A stretch of 46,198 bases of DNA from Actinomycetota bacterium (lineage in GTDB: Bacteria > Actinomycetota > Actinomycetes > Propionibacteriales > Propionibacteriaceae): assembly GCA_020161015.1 (NCBI GenBank), contig JAIUOT010000046.1, positions 1 to 46,198 of the forward strand, written 5' to 3'. The notes beneath the pieces were generated by a model. The model searched no databases and was not told the origin of the DNA. It worked only from the letters and a program-made list of their open reading frames with translations. Below, one piece after another: positions 1 to 7,276 of this stretch. Within the stretch, counting starts at the first letter, position 1; each line of letters starts with the position of its first letter. Position numbers and translations under genes: made by a program.

Positions 1-684
1 CTTGGCCAGCGAGACCACCAGTCGCAGGTTGGCCTCGAGGAGGTGGTTCTTGGCGCGACGGCCGTCCTCCGCGATCCACTCCAGGTCGTCGCGGTCGCCG
101 GCACCGGCCTGGCCCTCGTTCACGGTCTCCTCCGCGAACAGGCCGGCCTCGATGCGCTTGGCGAGCTGCACCTCCTGCTCGGCGTTCAGCAGCGCGACCT
201 TGCCGATCTGCTTGAGGTAGTCCTTCACCGGGTCGGCGGTGGCGCCGGCCGCGAGCACCTGCTGCTCCGGCTCGTCCGCGTCGTCCGCGTCGGAGAGGCT
301 GAAGCCCTCGTCCTCGGTGATCTCCTGCTCGGTCTTGGCGGCCTCGGCCGGCTCGAAGTCGGACTCGTCCACCTCGTCCAGGGTCCGCTTCTTGCCGCCG
401 ACGGTGAGCACGACGTCGTCGCCCTCGCGCTCGAACTTCACGTTCTCGACGGCGGGCTCCAGCACATCCTCGACGGTGAGCTCCTCCACCAGGGCCTCCT
501 CGAGCTCCTCCTCGACGATGTCGGTGGGCTCGACCTCCTCGTCGGTCGCCTCGAGGGCATCCACGTCGGGGGTCGGCACCGCCTTCACCACCGGGCCGGC
601 GGCCTTGCGCGTCCGCCCGCGGGGTGCGCCGGCGGCGCCTTCCTGGGGGGTGGAAACGGCAGCAGCACGGGCGCGTGGAGTCAC
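1..684 (-). CDS. rpoD: Primary RNA polymerase sigma factor (RpoD/SigA/HrdB type), N-terminal part
   Basis: This is the housekeeping sigma-70 factor that directs RNA polymerase to most promoters. Only the first 228 residues are in the window; the gene runs off the left edge. It starts at GTG (684-682) behind a GAGAGG ribosome site. Residues 1-145 are an acidic, low-complexity actinobacterial extension. Region 1.2 follows, with [20 protein letters not shown] and then [13 protein letters not shown]. The visible end, [17 protein letters not shown], is the beginning of region 2. The long acidic N-terminus and the DYLKQIGKV signature separate it from the shorter SigB paralogue at 3.1 kb. It is divergent from the oligopeptidase gene. 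A TTGACA lies at 738-733 on this strand, but no convincing -10 follows at normal spacing. Confidence 0.95.
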   Translation of the reverse strand, partial: MTPRARAAAVSTPQEGAAGAPRGRTRKAAGPVVKAVPTPDVDALEATDEEVEPTDIVEEELEEALVEELTVEDVLEPAVENVKFEREGDDVVLTVGGKKRTLDEVDESDFEPAEAAKTEQEITEDEGFSLSDADDADEPEQQVLAAGATADPVKDYLKQIGKVALLNAEQEVQLAKRIEAGLFAEETVNEGQAGAGDRDDLEWIAEDGRRAKNHLLEANLRLVVSLAK

Positions 685-797
685 GGGGCTAACCTCTCGC
701 AGGGCGTTCAAGGGCGCACAACAACCGGGTGTTGTCAATACTTCGCCTGCCCCATTGTGCCACGGGATCGGCAAAGCCCCAAGCCGGGGCAGCACTT

Positions 798-803
798 TAG
801 GCT
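798..803 (+). promoter_or_regulatory. -10 box (TAGGCT) of ptrB, leaderless arrangement
   Basis: TAGGCT fits TANNNT and ends exactly 7 bases before the ATG at 810. Transcription would therefore begin at the A of the start codon. No Shine-Dalgarno sequence is visible upstream, which agrees with a leaderless mRNA. Inferred from spacing only. Confidence 0.5.
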
Positions 804-809
804 GTGGCC

Positions 810-2939
810 ATGGCAATACCCCTGCTTCCGCCGGTCGCACCGCGCCGGCCGGAACCCCGCGTCCACCACGGCGACACCTTCGTCGACCCCTACGCGTGGA
901 TGCGGGACAAGTCCGACCCGGAGTTCCTCGCCTACCTCGCGGCGGAGAACGCGTGGACGGAGGCGGTCACGGCTCCGCTGGCCGGGCTTCGCGAGGAGCT
1001 GTTCGCCGACATCTCCGCCCGCACCCGGCAGACCGACCTGAGCGTGCCCGAGTTCGCCCGCCACCCGGGCCTGGGCGAGTTCTGGTACTACTCCCGCACC
1101 ACAGAGGGCCTGGACTACCCCAGCATCCACCGCTGCCCCGCAGCGGGACGCGACAGCCTGCCCGACCCGTCCGCGGGGACGCCCGACGGCGAGCACCTGC
1201 TCCTCGACGTGCAGGAGCTGGCCGCCGGGTCGGGCTTCTTCGCGCTCGGGTGCTTCGAGGTCTCCCCCGACGGACGCCGTGCGGCCTACTCCGTCGACAC
1301 CGAGGGCGACGAGCGCTACCGCCTCCGGTTCCGCGATCTCGCCACCGGCGAGGACCTGCCCGACGAGGTGGCGGAGGTGGCCGCCGGCGGGTGCTGGGCC
1401 GGCGACGGCGCCTTCTGCTACCTGACGGTCGACGACGCCTGGCGTCCGGACCGGCTGTGGCGGCACCGGCTCGGCGACCAGGGTGCGGACGAGCTGCTGC
1501 ACACCGAGCCAGACGAGCGGTTCTGGCTCGGAGTGGACGCCTCGCGCGACAACCGCTGGGTGCAGCTGGCCGCCGCCAGCAAGACCACCACCCAGGTGTG
1601 GCTGCTCGACGCGACCGACCCGGCGTCCGGGCTGCGCGCGCTGACGGGCCGCCGGGAGGGCGTGGAGTACGACGTCGAGATCGCCGGCGACCGGCTCTTC
1701 ATCGTCCACAACGACGGCGCGCCCGACTTCGCGCTCGCCGAGGCCCCGCTGGCGGCCACCTCGCACGAGCAGTGGCGCACGCTGCGCCCCGGCGAGGAGG
1801 GCACGCGACTGCTCGGCGTCACCGCCTACGACCGCGTGCTCGTGATGAGCCTTCGCCGCGAAGGCATCCAGACCGTCGCGCTGCGGCACAGGGACGCCTC
1901 CGGCGACCTCGGCGCCGAGGTCCCCATCGCGTTCGACGAGCCGCTGTACCAGGTGGACGCCGACGACGGCGACGAGGCCGACACCGACCGCATCCGGCTG
2001 CACTACCAGTCGATGGTCACCCCCGACCAGGTCCTGGAGTACTCCCTCTCCGACGGCTCGCGGCGACTGCTCAAGCAGCGTCCGGTGCTCGACCACCCCG
2101 TGCACGGACCGTACCGGCCCACCGACTACGTGCAGCGCCGGGAGTGGGCGACCGCACCGGACGGCACCCGCGTCCCCCTGTCGCTGGTGTACCGGGCCGA
2201 CACGCCGCTCGACGGCTCCGCCGGGTGCGTCCTCTACGGCTACGGCGCGTACGAGATCAGCGTCGCGCCGACGTTCTCGATCGCCCGGCTGAGCCTCCTC
2301 GACCGCGGCTACGTGTACGCGATCGCCCACGTCCGGGGCGGGGGCGAGCTCGGCCGCGCCTGGTACGACGCCGGCAAGCTCGCGGCCAAGCAGAACACGT
2401 TCACCGACTTCGTCGCCTGTGCCCGCCACCTCGTCGCCGCCGGCTACACGACGACGTCCCGCCTGGTCGCGGAAGGCGGCAGCGCCGGCGGGCTCCTGAT
2501 CGGGGCGGCCCTCAACCTCGCCCCGGACACCTTCGGCGCCGCACACGCCGCCGTCCCCTTCGTCGACGCTCTGACCACGACGCTCGACCCCGACCTCCCG
2601 CTCACGGTGAGCGAGTGGGAGGAGTGGGGCGACCCGCTGCACGACCCGGAGGCGTACGCCAGGATGCGGGCCTACTCCCCCTACGAGAACGTCCGCGAGC
2701 TGCCCTATCCGCCGATCCTGGTGACGGCCGGCCTGAACGACACCCGTGTCGAGGTCACCGAGCCGGCGAAGTGGGTGGCCCAACTGCGGCACGTCACCGG
2801 GGCCACGGACCGGCTCCTGCTGCGCACCGAGCTGGCGGCCGGGCACGGCGGCAATTCCGGCCGGTACCAGGCGTGGCGGGACGCGGCGTTCGAGCTGGCC
2901 TGGATGGTCTCTGCGACCCCTCCTCATCCCGCCGGGTGA
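810..2939 (+). CDS. ptrB: Oligopeptidase B / S9A prolyl-oligopeptidase family serine peptidase
   Basis: A cytoplasmic peptidase of about 709 residues, the usual size for protease II. It would cut short peptides, typically after basic residues. An N-terminal beta-propeller covers about residues 1-425 and includes the family signature [12 protein letters not shown] near the start. The C-terminal alpha/beta hydrolase domain carries GGSAGG with nucleophile Ser558. The acid is probably Asp644 (in GLNDTRV) and the base His679 (in AGHGGNSGR). [15 protein letters not shown] is also typical of the family. There is no signal peptide. I prefer ATG 810 over the GTG at 804 because of the -10 spacing. It sits alone between the divergent rpoD and the co-directional sigB. 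Confidence 0.93.
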   Translation: MAIPLLPPVAPRRPEPRVHHGDTFVDPYAWMRDKSDPEFLAYLAAENAWTEAVTAPLAGLREELFADISARTRQTDLSVPEFARHPGLGEFWYYSRTTEGLDYPSIHRCPAAGRDSLPDPSAGTPDGEHLLLDVQELAAGSGFFALGCFEVSPDGRRAAYSVDTEGDERYRLRFRDLATGEDLPDEVAEVAAGGCWAGDGAFCYLTVDDAWRPDRLWRHRLGDQGADELLHTEPDERFWLGVDASRDNRWVQLAAASKTTTQVWLLDATDPASGLRALTGRREGVEYDVEIAGDRLFIVHNDGAPDFALAEAPLAATSHEQWRTLRPGEEGTRLLGVTAYDRVLVMSLRREGIQTVALRHRDASGDLGAEVPIAFDEPLYQVDADDGDEADTDRIRLHYQSMVTPDQVLEYSLSDGSRRLLKQRPVLDHPVHGPYRPTDYVQRREWATAPDGTRVPLSLVYRADTPLDGSAGCVLYGYGAYEISVAPTFSIARLSLLDRGYVYAIAHVRGGGELGRAWYDAGKLAAKQNTFTDFVACARHLVAAGYTTTSRLVAEGGSAGGLLIGAALNLAPDTFGAAHAAVPFVDALTTTLDPDLPLTVSEWEEWGDPLHDPEAYARMRAYSPYENVRELPYPPILVTAGLNDTRVEVTEPAKWVAQLRHVTGATDRLLLRTELAAGHGGNSGRYQAWRDAAFELAWMVSATPPHPAG

Positions 2940-3088
2940 GTCCGGCCACAGCCCTGGGTATGGGGGTACGTACGACCGTGGTCTGAATCTGGCCCCTACG
3001 GCTGCTCTCCGGGGATGCTCAGGGGCGTTCTGGGCAGAAAACCGCCCTGCTCGCACGTTGTACTGATGACGAGCGAAAGGGAGTCTCC

Positions 3089-4039
3089 GTGATTGCTACC
3101 GCACACAGGGTCCGCACGACGGACGGCATCGATGGAAAGGATGCCGTCGGCCTCTATCTGGACGGCATCGCCAAGACGCCGCTGCTGACGGCCGAGGAGG
3201 AAGTGCAGCTGGCCAAGCTCATCGAGGCCGGCCGCTACGCCCAGGCGATCCTCGACGGCACCCTCGACGAGACCGAGCACGGCCTCCGGCACGTGCGGGC
3301 CACCGAGGACGAGCTGCGCACGATCGCCGCGGAGGGCGAGGCAGCCATGCAGCGCTTCATCACCGCGAACCTCCGCCTCGTCGTCTCCGTCGCCCGCAAG
3401 TACGGCCGCGCGCAGATGCCGCTGCTCGACCTCGTGCAGGAGGGCAACACCGGCCTGATCCGCGCGGTCGAGAAGTTCGACTACACCAAGGGCTTCAAGT
3501 TCTCGACCTACGCCACCTGGTGGGTGCGCCAGTCCATCTCCCGCGGCATCGCCCAGCAGGGACGCATCGTCCGGCTCCCCGTCCACGTCGCCGAGCAGGT
3601 CAACCAGGTGTCCGCGGTCCGCCGGACGCTCGAGCGCCGCTTCGGACGTGAGCCGGAGCTGTTCGAGATCGCCGACGAGCTCGGCGTCCCCGAGGAGCAG
3701 GTGATCGACCTTCTTCGCCTCTCCCGCGACCACGTGAGCCTTGACGCCCCGGTCGAGGAGGACGGCGACACCGCCCTCGGCGACCTCCTGGCCCGCGAGA
3801 TGTCCCCCGGCCCCGACGAGGTCGTGCTCGACGCGGAGGACCGCGCCCGGCTCGACGCCATGCTGTCCAGCCTCGACGAGCGCTCCGCCGACGTGGTGCG
3901 CCGCCGGTACGGCCTGCTCGACGGCCGCCAGGCCAAGCTCGCCGACATCGCCGCGATCTGGGGCATCACCGCGGAGCGGGTCCGGCAGATCGAGCGGCAC
4001 GCGATTTCCAAGCTCCGGGAGGACTCCGAGGCGGCCTGA
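3089..4039 (+). CDS. sigB: Group 2 sigma-70 factor SigB
   Basis: A 316-residue sigma factor without the long acidic extension of RpoD, so it is an alternative but RpoD-like factor, commonly linked in actinobacteria to stress and stationary phase. Region 1.2 begins at DAVGLYLDGIAKTPLLTAEE (residues 18-37). Regions 2.1-2.4 lie at about residues 91-155, with [17 protein letters not shown] and YATWWVRQSISRGI. Region 3 contains VRLPVHVAEQVN. Region 4.2 ends with ERVRQIERHAISKLRE. GTG start at 3089 with AAAGGGAG at 3077-3083. A terminator follows. The rpoD-sigB proximity is conserved in many actinobacteria, but here ptrB lies between them. Confidence 0.93.
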   Translation: MIATAHRVRTTDGIDGKDAVGLYLDGIAKTPLLTAEEEVQLAKLIEAGRYAQAILDGTLDETEHGLRHVRATEDELRTIAAEGEAAMQRFITANLRLVVSVARKYGRAQMPLLDLVQEGNTGLIRAVEKFDYTKGFKFSTYATWWVRQSISRGIAQQGRIVRLPVHVAEQVNQVSAVRRTLERRFGREPELFEIADELGVPEEQVIDLLRLSRDHVSLDAPVEEDGDTALGDLLAREMSPGPDEVVLDAEDRARLDAMLSSLDERSADVVRRRYGLLDGRQAKLADIAAIWGITAERVRQIERHAISKLREDSEAA

Positions 4040-4066
4040 GCCTCGGGACACTCCGGGATCACACGG

Positions 4067-4109
4067 AAGCCCCAGGACGGCCGACCCCAGCACGGCCGCC
4101 CCGGGGCTT
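4067..4109 (+). terminator. Intrinsic terminator hairpin after sigB
   Basis: 17-base arms (4067-4083 and 4093-4109) start with AAGCCCC and end with GGGGCTT. They contain two mismatched pairs, with a 9-base loop ACCCCAGCA. A short T run (TTTCGTT) follows on the plus strand. The converging tesB stop lies 34 bases beyond, so the hairpin may serve both strands. Confidence 0.75.
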
Positions 4110-4143
4110 TCGTTCGTCCGCGACCGGAGCGGTGGCGCCGCGG

Positions 4144-5001
4144 TCAGTCCTTCAGGAGCCGGATCAGGCCCTCCTGGGCGCACGACGCGGCGAGCCGGCC
4201 GACAGAGAACAGCCGGCCGAAGCTGAACCCCAGGCCGGCCGAGGCCGACGGGGACACCTGGTCGTAAAGCAGCCACTCGTCCGCCCGCGCCGGACGGTGG
4301 AACCACATCGAGTGGTCGATCGAGGCCACCTGCATGGTCGGGCCGGCGAACTCGACCGGGTGCGGCACGGTGCTCACCGCGAGCAGGGTCAGGTCGCTGA
4401 GGTAGGCAAGGACCGCCTGGTGCAGCTGCGGGTCGTCGGGTAGCGCGCTCTCGGAGCGCACCCAGACCTTCATCGCCGCGTCCCGCGCCCCGGCGGCGCT
4501 GAGGGTGGACGTGTCCGAGGCGAACCGGGTCTCCAGCACACCCCACTCCTGGCGCCAGGCCTCGACGGCCCGCCGCGACCGTGCCCCCAGCACCTCCGAC
4601 AGCGGCGGGCAGTCCTGGGGGTCGGGCACGCCCAGTGGCGTCGCGTCGGCGTGGTCGAGACCGGCCTCGAGCTCGTGGAACGAGCACACCATCGAGAAGA
4701 TGACCCGTCCGCCCTGGTCGGCGACGATCCGGCGCGCGGAGAAGCTGCCGCCGTCGCGGGTGCTCTCGACGGTGTAGTTGATCGGCGTGCCGGCAACGCC
4801 GGCGCGGAGGAAGTAGGCGCCCAGGGAGTGGGCGACCCTGCCCTGCGGCACCGTGCGGTATCCCGCGGTCAGTGCCTGGGCGAGCACCTGGCCGCCGAAC
4901 ACGCGCTGGCGGGCCGACCCTGCGTCCTGGCCGAGGAAGGTCACCTCGGAGGTCTGCTCGAGATCCAGGATCCCGATCAGCTCGTCAACGGATTCCGGCA
5001 C
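4144..5001 (-). CDS. tesB: Acyl-CoA thioesterase II (TesB family)
   Basis: A 285-residue double-hotdog acyl-CoA thioesterase that hydrolyses acyl-CoA to free fatty acid and CoA in the cytoplasm. The N-terminal hotdog has RVFGGQVLAQAL and a HSLGAYFLRAG stretch. The C-terminal hotdog has the family signatures ASIDHSMWFHRP (catalytic Asp region), LLYDQVSPSASAG and AQEGLIR (catalytic Gln region). Length is normal for TesB. The start is GTG at 5001-4999, giving MPESVDELIG. It begins 2 bases after the PAC2 gene's TAG stop, so the pair is probably one transcript with coupled translation. The N-terminal extension seen when the frame is read upstream is an artefact of overlap with the PAC2 gene. Confidence 0.9.
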   Translation of the reverse strand: MPESVDELIGILDLEQTSEVTFLGQDAGSARQRVFGGQVLAQALTAGYRTVPQGRVAHSLGAYFLRAGVAGTPINYTVESTRDGGSFSARRIVADQGGRVIFSMVCSFHELEAGLDHADATPLGVPDPQDCPPLSEVLGARSRRAVEAWRQEWGVLETRFASDTSTLSAAGARDAAMKVWVRSESALPDDPQLHQAVLAYLSDLTLLAVSTVPHPVEFAGPTMQVASIDHSMWFHRPARADEWLLYDQVSPSASAGLGFSFGRLFSVGRLAASCAQEGLIRLLKD

Positions 5002-5003
5002 GC

Positions 5004-5903
5004 CTACCGCCGGAAGTCGTTGGGCGGGTCCTGCTCGGCCAGGAACTGCTCGACCGCCGCACCGATCTCCTCCGCGCTGGGCACGGACGCCGCACCACTG
5101 CTGCTCAGCCGGTCGTACTGCTCCTCCAGCGCCTTCACGACGGCCGGGAAGTCGGCGTCCTCCGCGGTCTCGCTCTCGATCCCGGCCAGGTTGGCGGCCG
5201 CCCTCTCGGACAGCTCGGCCAGCGGGAACTCGAGCCCCGCGGCGTCCGCCACCCGGCGCAGGACGGCCTCGACGGCCTGCGGGAACGTCGTCTGCGCGAG
5301 GTAGTGCGGCACGTGGGCGACGAAGCCCTGCGCGAGCATCCCTGCCTCGCCCGCGCGGAACTCGAGGACGTGCGAGAAGCTGCCCGGCAGCTGCACGCGG
5401 TCGATCCACATCGGGTTGCCGCTGATGGTGTGCGGGTCGGTGGCGTGCGCGGTGACCAGGGTCGGCCGCGTGTGCGGCACGGCCATCGGGACCCCCGAGA
5501 CGGTGATCAGGCGGGACACCTCGAGCCGCTCCGCCAGGCCCAGCACGGCGGCGGTCGCCCGGTTCCACTGCGTGTCCGGCTCGGGGCCGGTGAGCATCAG
5601 GAACGGCGTGCCCTCCGTGTCCAGGAGCCGGTGGATCACCAGCGAGAAGTCGGTCATCGACACCCACTGGTTGGTGTCGAACACCATCTGCGGCCGGCGC
5701 GAACGGTAGTCGTGCAACTGGTCGTGGTCGAACTCCACCAGCACCTCGTGCTCGCAGGCCTCCAGCAGGTAGCGCCCCGCCGCGTGGGTCACCGACCCCG
5801 CGTCGATGTAGCCGTCGAGCAGGTGGAGGAGGGCGGGACGCGTCCCCCGGACGGACTCCATGAGCGCAGGGTTGAGGGTGTACAGCAACCGCGGATCCAG
5901 CAC
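5004..5903 (-). CDS. PAC2 (proteasome assembly chaperone 2) family protein
   Basis: A 299-residue soluble protein of the PAC2 family. It belongs with the conserved actinobacterial protein encoded near sigB and nrdR (Rv2714-type). Recognisable stretches are LLHLLDGYIDAGSV near residue 27, the FDTNQW segment and VSGVPMAVPHTRP in the middle. The C-terminal third is helical and Ala/Glu-rich. The biochemical role of bacterial members is unproven; they resemble the archaeal/eukaryotic proteasome assembly chaperone fold. GTG start at 5903 with a -10 box 7 bases away and no ribosome site. It is the first gene of a two-gene unit with tesB. Confidence 0.82.
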   Translation of the reverse strand: MLDPRLLYTLNPALMESVRGTRPALLHLLDGYIDAGSVTHAAGRYLLEACEHEVLVEFDHDQLHDYRSRRPQMVFDTNQWVSMTDFSLVIHRLLDTEGTPFLMLTGPEPDTQWNRATAAVLGLAERLEVSRLITVSGVPMAVPHTRPTLVTAHATDPHTISGNPMWIDRVQLPGSFSHVLEFRAGEAGMLAQGFVAHVPHYLAQTTFPQAVEAVLRRVADAAGLEFPLAELSERAAANLAGIESETAEDADFPAVVKALEEQYDRLSSSGAASVPSAEEIGAAVEQFLAEQDPPNDFRR

Positions 5904-5909
5904 CCGGCC

Positions 5910-5915
5910 ACTGTA
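5910..5915 (-). promoter_or_regulatory. -10 box (TACAGT) of the PAC2 gene, leaderless arrangement
   Basis: TACAGT reads 5915 to 5910 on the minus strand. Its last base is 7 bases before the GTG start at 5903. No ribosome site is present. Confidence 0.5.
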
Positions 5916-5970
5916 CCCCGGCCTCCTGCCCGCACCGCGGCATTGCGCTGTGGGCTGACGGCGCGGCTCC

Positions 5971-6909
5971 TCAGCCGTCCGTGCGGCCGGCGAGCTCGGT
6001 CGGCGTCAGCTCGTTGAGGCGTCCCCCGAGGTCACCGAGCAGTTCGATGGTGCGGGCGGCGGCCGGGTTCGCACGGACGCTCTCGCGCACGAGGGCGACG
6101 ATGCGGCGGAACGGGGTGGGGTTCGTCGGGCGGACGTAGGCCACCTCGAAGCCCGACCAGCCCAGCGCCAGCCCGGGGACGAGCGCGATCCCGACGCCGG
6201 CGGCAACGAACGCCAGGCCGGTGACGTGGTCCTGGGCCCGGGCGACGAAGCGGGGGGTGAAGCCGGCGGCGGCGCAGGCGTCGGCCGCCAGTCGGGTCGC
6301 CATCTCGTCGCGGAAGTCGTACTGCACCCAGTCGTCCTCGCTGAACTCGGCGAGGTCCATCGTCCCCGCCCCGGCGAGCGGGTGGTCGTGCGGAAGGGCG
6401 ACCAGGAAGTCGTCACCGCCCAGTTCGACGCGCTGGAAGGCCGGCGGCACGCGGGGGTGGTCGCCCGGCACCTCGGTGTGCACCTCGATGTCGGCCTGGC
6501 CGGCGGTGTCGGCGGTGTCGCTCTCGTTGATCGACAGTTCGAGGGTCAGGCCGGGGAACTCCTGCCGGAGGGTCCTGGCCACCGCCGGCATCCACGTGTA
6601 GGCCGCCGAGGCGAAGGTGCGCATGGTGAGCTTGTCGGTCGCGCCCTCCCGGAGATCGCGGGCCTGGGCCTCGAGGATCGCCATCGCCTGGAGCGCGTCG
6701 GCGCTCGCCGCGGCCAGGTCGATGGCCGCCGGGGTGGGGCGGATGCCGCGGCCCACCCGCTCGACGAGGGTGAAACCGACCTCGCGTTCGAGGGTGTGCA
6801 CGTGCTGGCTCACGGTGGACGGGGTCAGCCCCAGCCGGCGGGCCGTGTCGTTGACCGAACCGCTGGAAACCACCGCCCGGAGGATGCGCAGGCGATTGAG
6901 GTCGAGCAT
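5971..6909 (-). CDS. LysR-family transcriptional regulator
   Basis: A 312-residue LysR-type regulator. The winged helix-turn-helix occupies residues 1-60: LNRLRILRAVVSSGSV, then ARRLGLTPSTVSQHVHTLER. A linker helix and a two-lobed effector-binding domain follow (from about residue 90). Start chosen at ATG 6909 because LysR proteins begin right at the HTH and a -10 box lies 7 bases away; the 56 extra upstream in-frame residues cross the divergent promoter and are rejected. It is transcribed away from a 57-residue ORF with palindromes between them, the usual LysR arrangement. The effector cannot be deduced. Confidence 0.9.
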   Translation of the reverse strand: MLDLNRLRILRAVVSSGSVNDTARRLGLTPSTVSQHVHTLEREVGFTLVERVGRGIRPTPAAIDLAAASADALQAMAILEAQARDLREGATDKLTMRTFASAAYTWMPAVARTLRQEFPGLTLELSINESDTADTAGQADIEVHTEVPGDHPRVPPAFQRVELGGDDFLVALPHDHPLAGAGTMDLAEFSEDDWVQYDFRDEMATRLAADACAAAGFTPRFVARAQDHVTGLAFVAAGVGIALVPGLALGWSGFEVAYVRPTNPTPFRRIVALVRESVRANPAAARTIELLGDLGGRLNELTPTELAGRTDG

Positions 6910-6915
6910 GACCTC

Positions 6916-6921
6916 ATCATA
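6916..6921 (-). promoter_or_regulatory. -10 box (TATGAT) of the LysR gene
   Basis: TATGAT (6921 to 6916, minus strand) ends 7 bases before the LysR ATG, predicting a leaderless mRNA. A CGAACA lies at about -35 (6944 to 6939). Confidence 0.5.
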
Positions 6922-6940
6922 CGGCATCGACGAATGATTG

Positions 6941-6981
6941 TTCGGGATACTCAGCTTGTCCCGAATCAACAATCGCGGGAC
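6941..6981. promoter_or_regulatory. Probable LysR operator: three TCCCG half-sites in the divergent promoter
   Basis: TTCGGGA (6941-6947) and TCCCGAA (6959-6965) form a perfect 7-base inverted repeat separated by 11 bases. The same half-site recurs as CGGGAC (6976-6981), which pairs with GTCCCG (6958-6963). LysR sites are typically T-N11-A interrupted dyads, and this arrangement fits. The array covers the -35 to -10 region of the divergent small ORF. Inference from sequence symmetry. Confidence 0.55.
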
Positions 6982-6984
6982 AAT
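6956..6984 (+). promoter_or_regulatory. Promoter of the 57-residue ORF (TTGTCC-N17-GACAAT)
   Basis: -35 TTGTCC at 6956-6961, a 17-base spacer, and -10 GACAAT at 6979-6984. The -10 ends 7 bases before ATG 6991, giving a leaderless start. It overlaps the palindromic LysR half-sites. Confidence 0.5.
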
Positions 6985-6990
6985 TTTCCC

Positions 6991-7164
6991 ATGATGAGCT
7001 ATACCCCAATCGATCGCGACCGTGAGCGGCTCGTCGAGGAGCTCGCCGCCGCTCGCGCCTACGCCCCCGCCCGCCACGTTGCCGCCGCCAAGGACAGCGT
7101 CGAGCGCCCCCGCGCCCGATTCGCCCTCGCCGGCATCTTCCGCTCACACCCCGTGGGCGTCTGA
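6991..7164 (+). CDS. 57-residue hypothetical protein divergent from LysR
   Basis: A short ORF with no family I recognise. It starts at ATG 6991 and ends with TGA at 7162. It is soluble and charged: an N-terminal helix rich in Arg/Glu (DRDRERLVEELAAARAY), then a basic, Ala-rich tail. Support for a real gene comes from context: a well-spaced promoter with LysR-type palindromes, a divergent LysR gene and a strong terminator downstream. Against it are its small size and lack of recognised homologues. The first few codons are less GC-rich than the neighbours. It could be a LysR target peptide, or the 5' part of a degraded gene. Confidence 0.5.
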   Translation: MMSYTPIDRDRERLVEELAAARAYAPARHVAAAKDSVERPRARFALAGIFRSHPVGV

Positions 7165-7237
7165 GGACACCGGCCACCCCCGCCGGCACCCCAGGAGCTC
7201 CGACCCGGTACCCCTCCCGCGGTCGGCACTCCGACGT

Positions 7238-7274
7238 CAGAAGGGCCCCCGCGCTCGACGCGGGGGCCCTTCTG
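7238..7274. terminator. Bidirectional terminator between the small ORF and hrpA
   Basis: Perfect 16-base inverted repeat. The arm CAGAAGGGCCCCCGCG (7238-7253) pairs with 7259-7274 across a 5-base loop CTCGA. It lies just after the hrpA stop codon on the minus strand and 73 bases after the small ORF on the plus strand. Confidence 0.85.
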
Positions 7275-7276
7275 CG

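Noticed and set aside
733-738. TTGACA on the minus strand before rpoD as its -35 box
   Set aside because: No TANNNT lies 16-19 bases downstream; the sequence there is GCCCTTG. I could not define the rpoD promoter.
2956-2961. GGGTAT as a SigB-type -10 for sigB autoregulation
   Set aside because: No matching -35 (GNNTN-type) lies 14-18 bases upstream and it is 128 bases before the gene, so the evidence is too weak to annotate.
735-3056. Long open frames antisense to ptrB, and many others of 300-1200 codons antisense to hrpA, nrdJ, ftsK and the phosphotransferase-like gene
   Set aside because: They are the usual mirror frames of high-GC genes: Arg/Gly/Ala/Pro-rich translations with no family, fully overlapped by well-recognised genes on the other strand.
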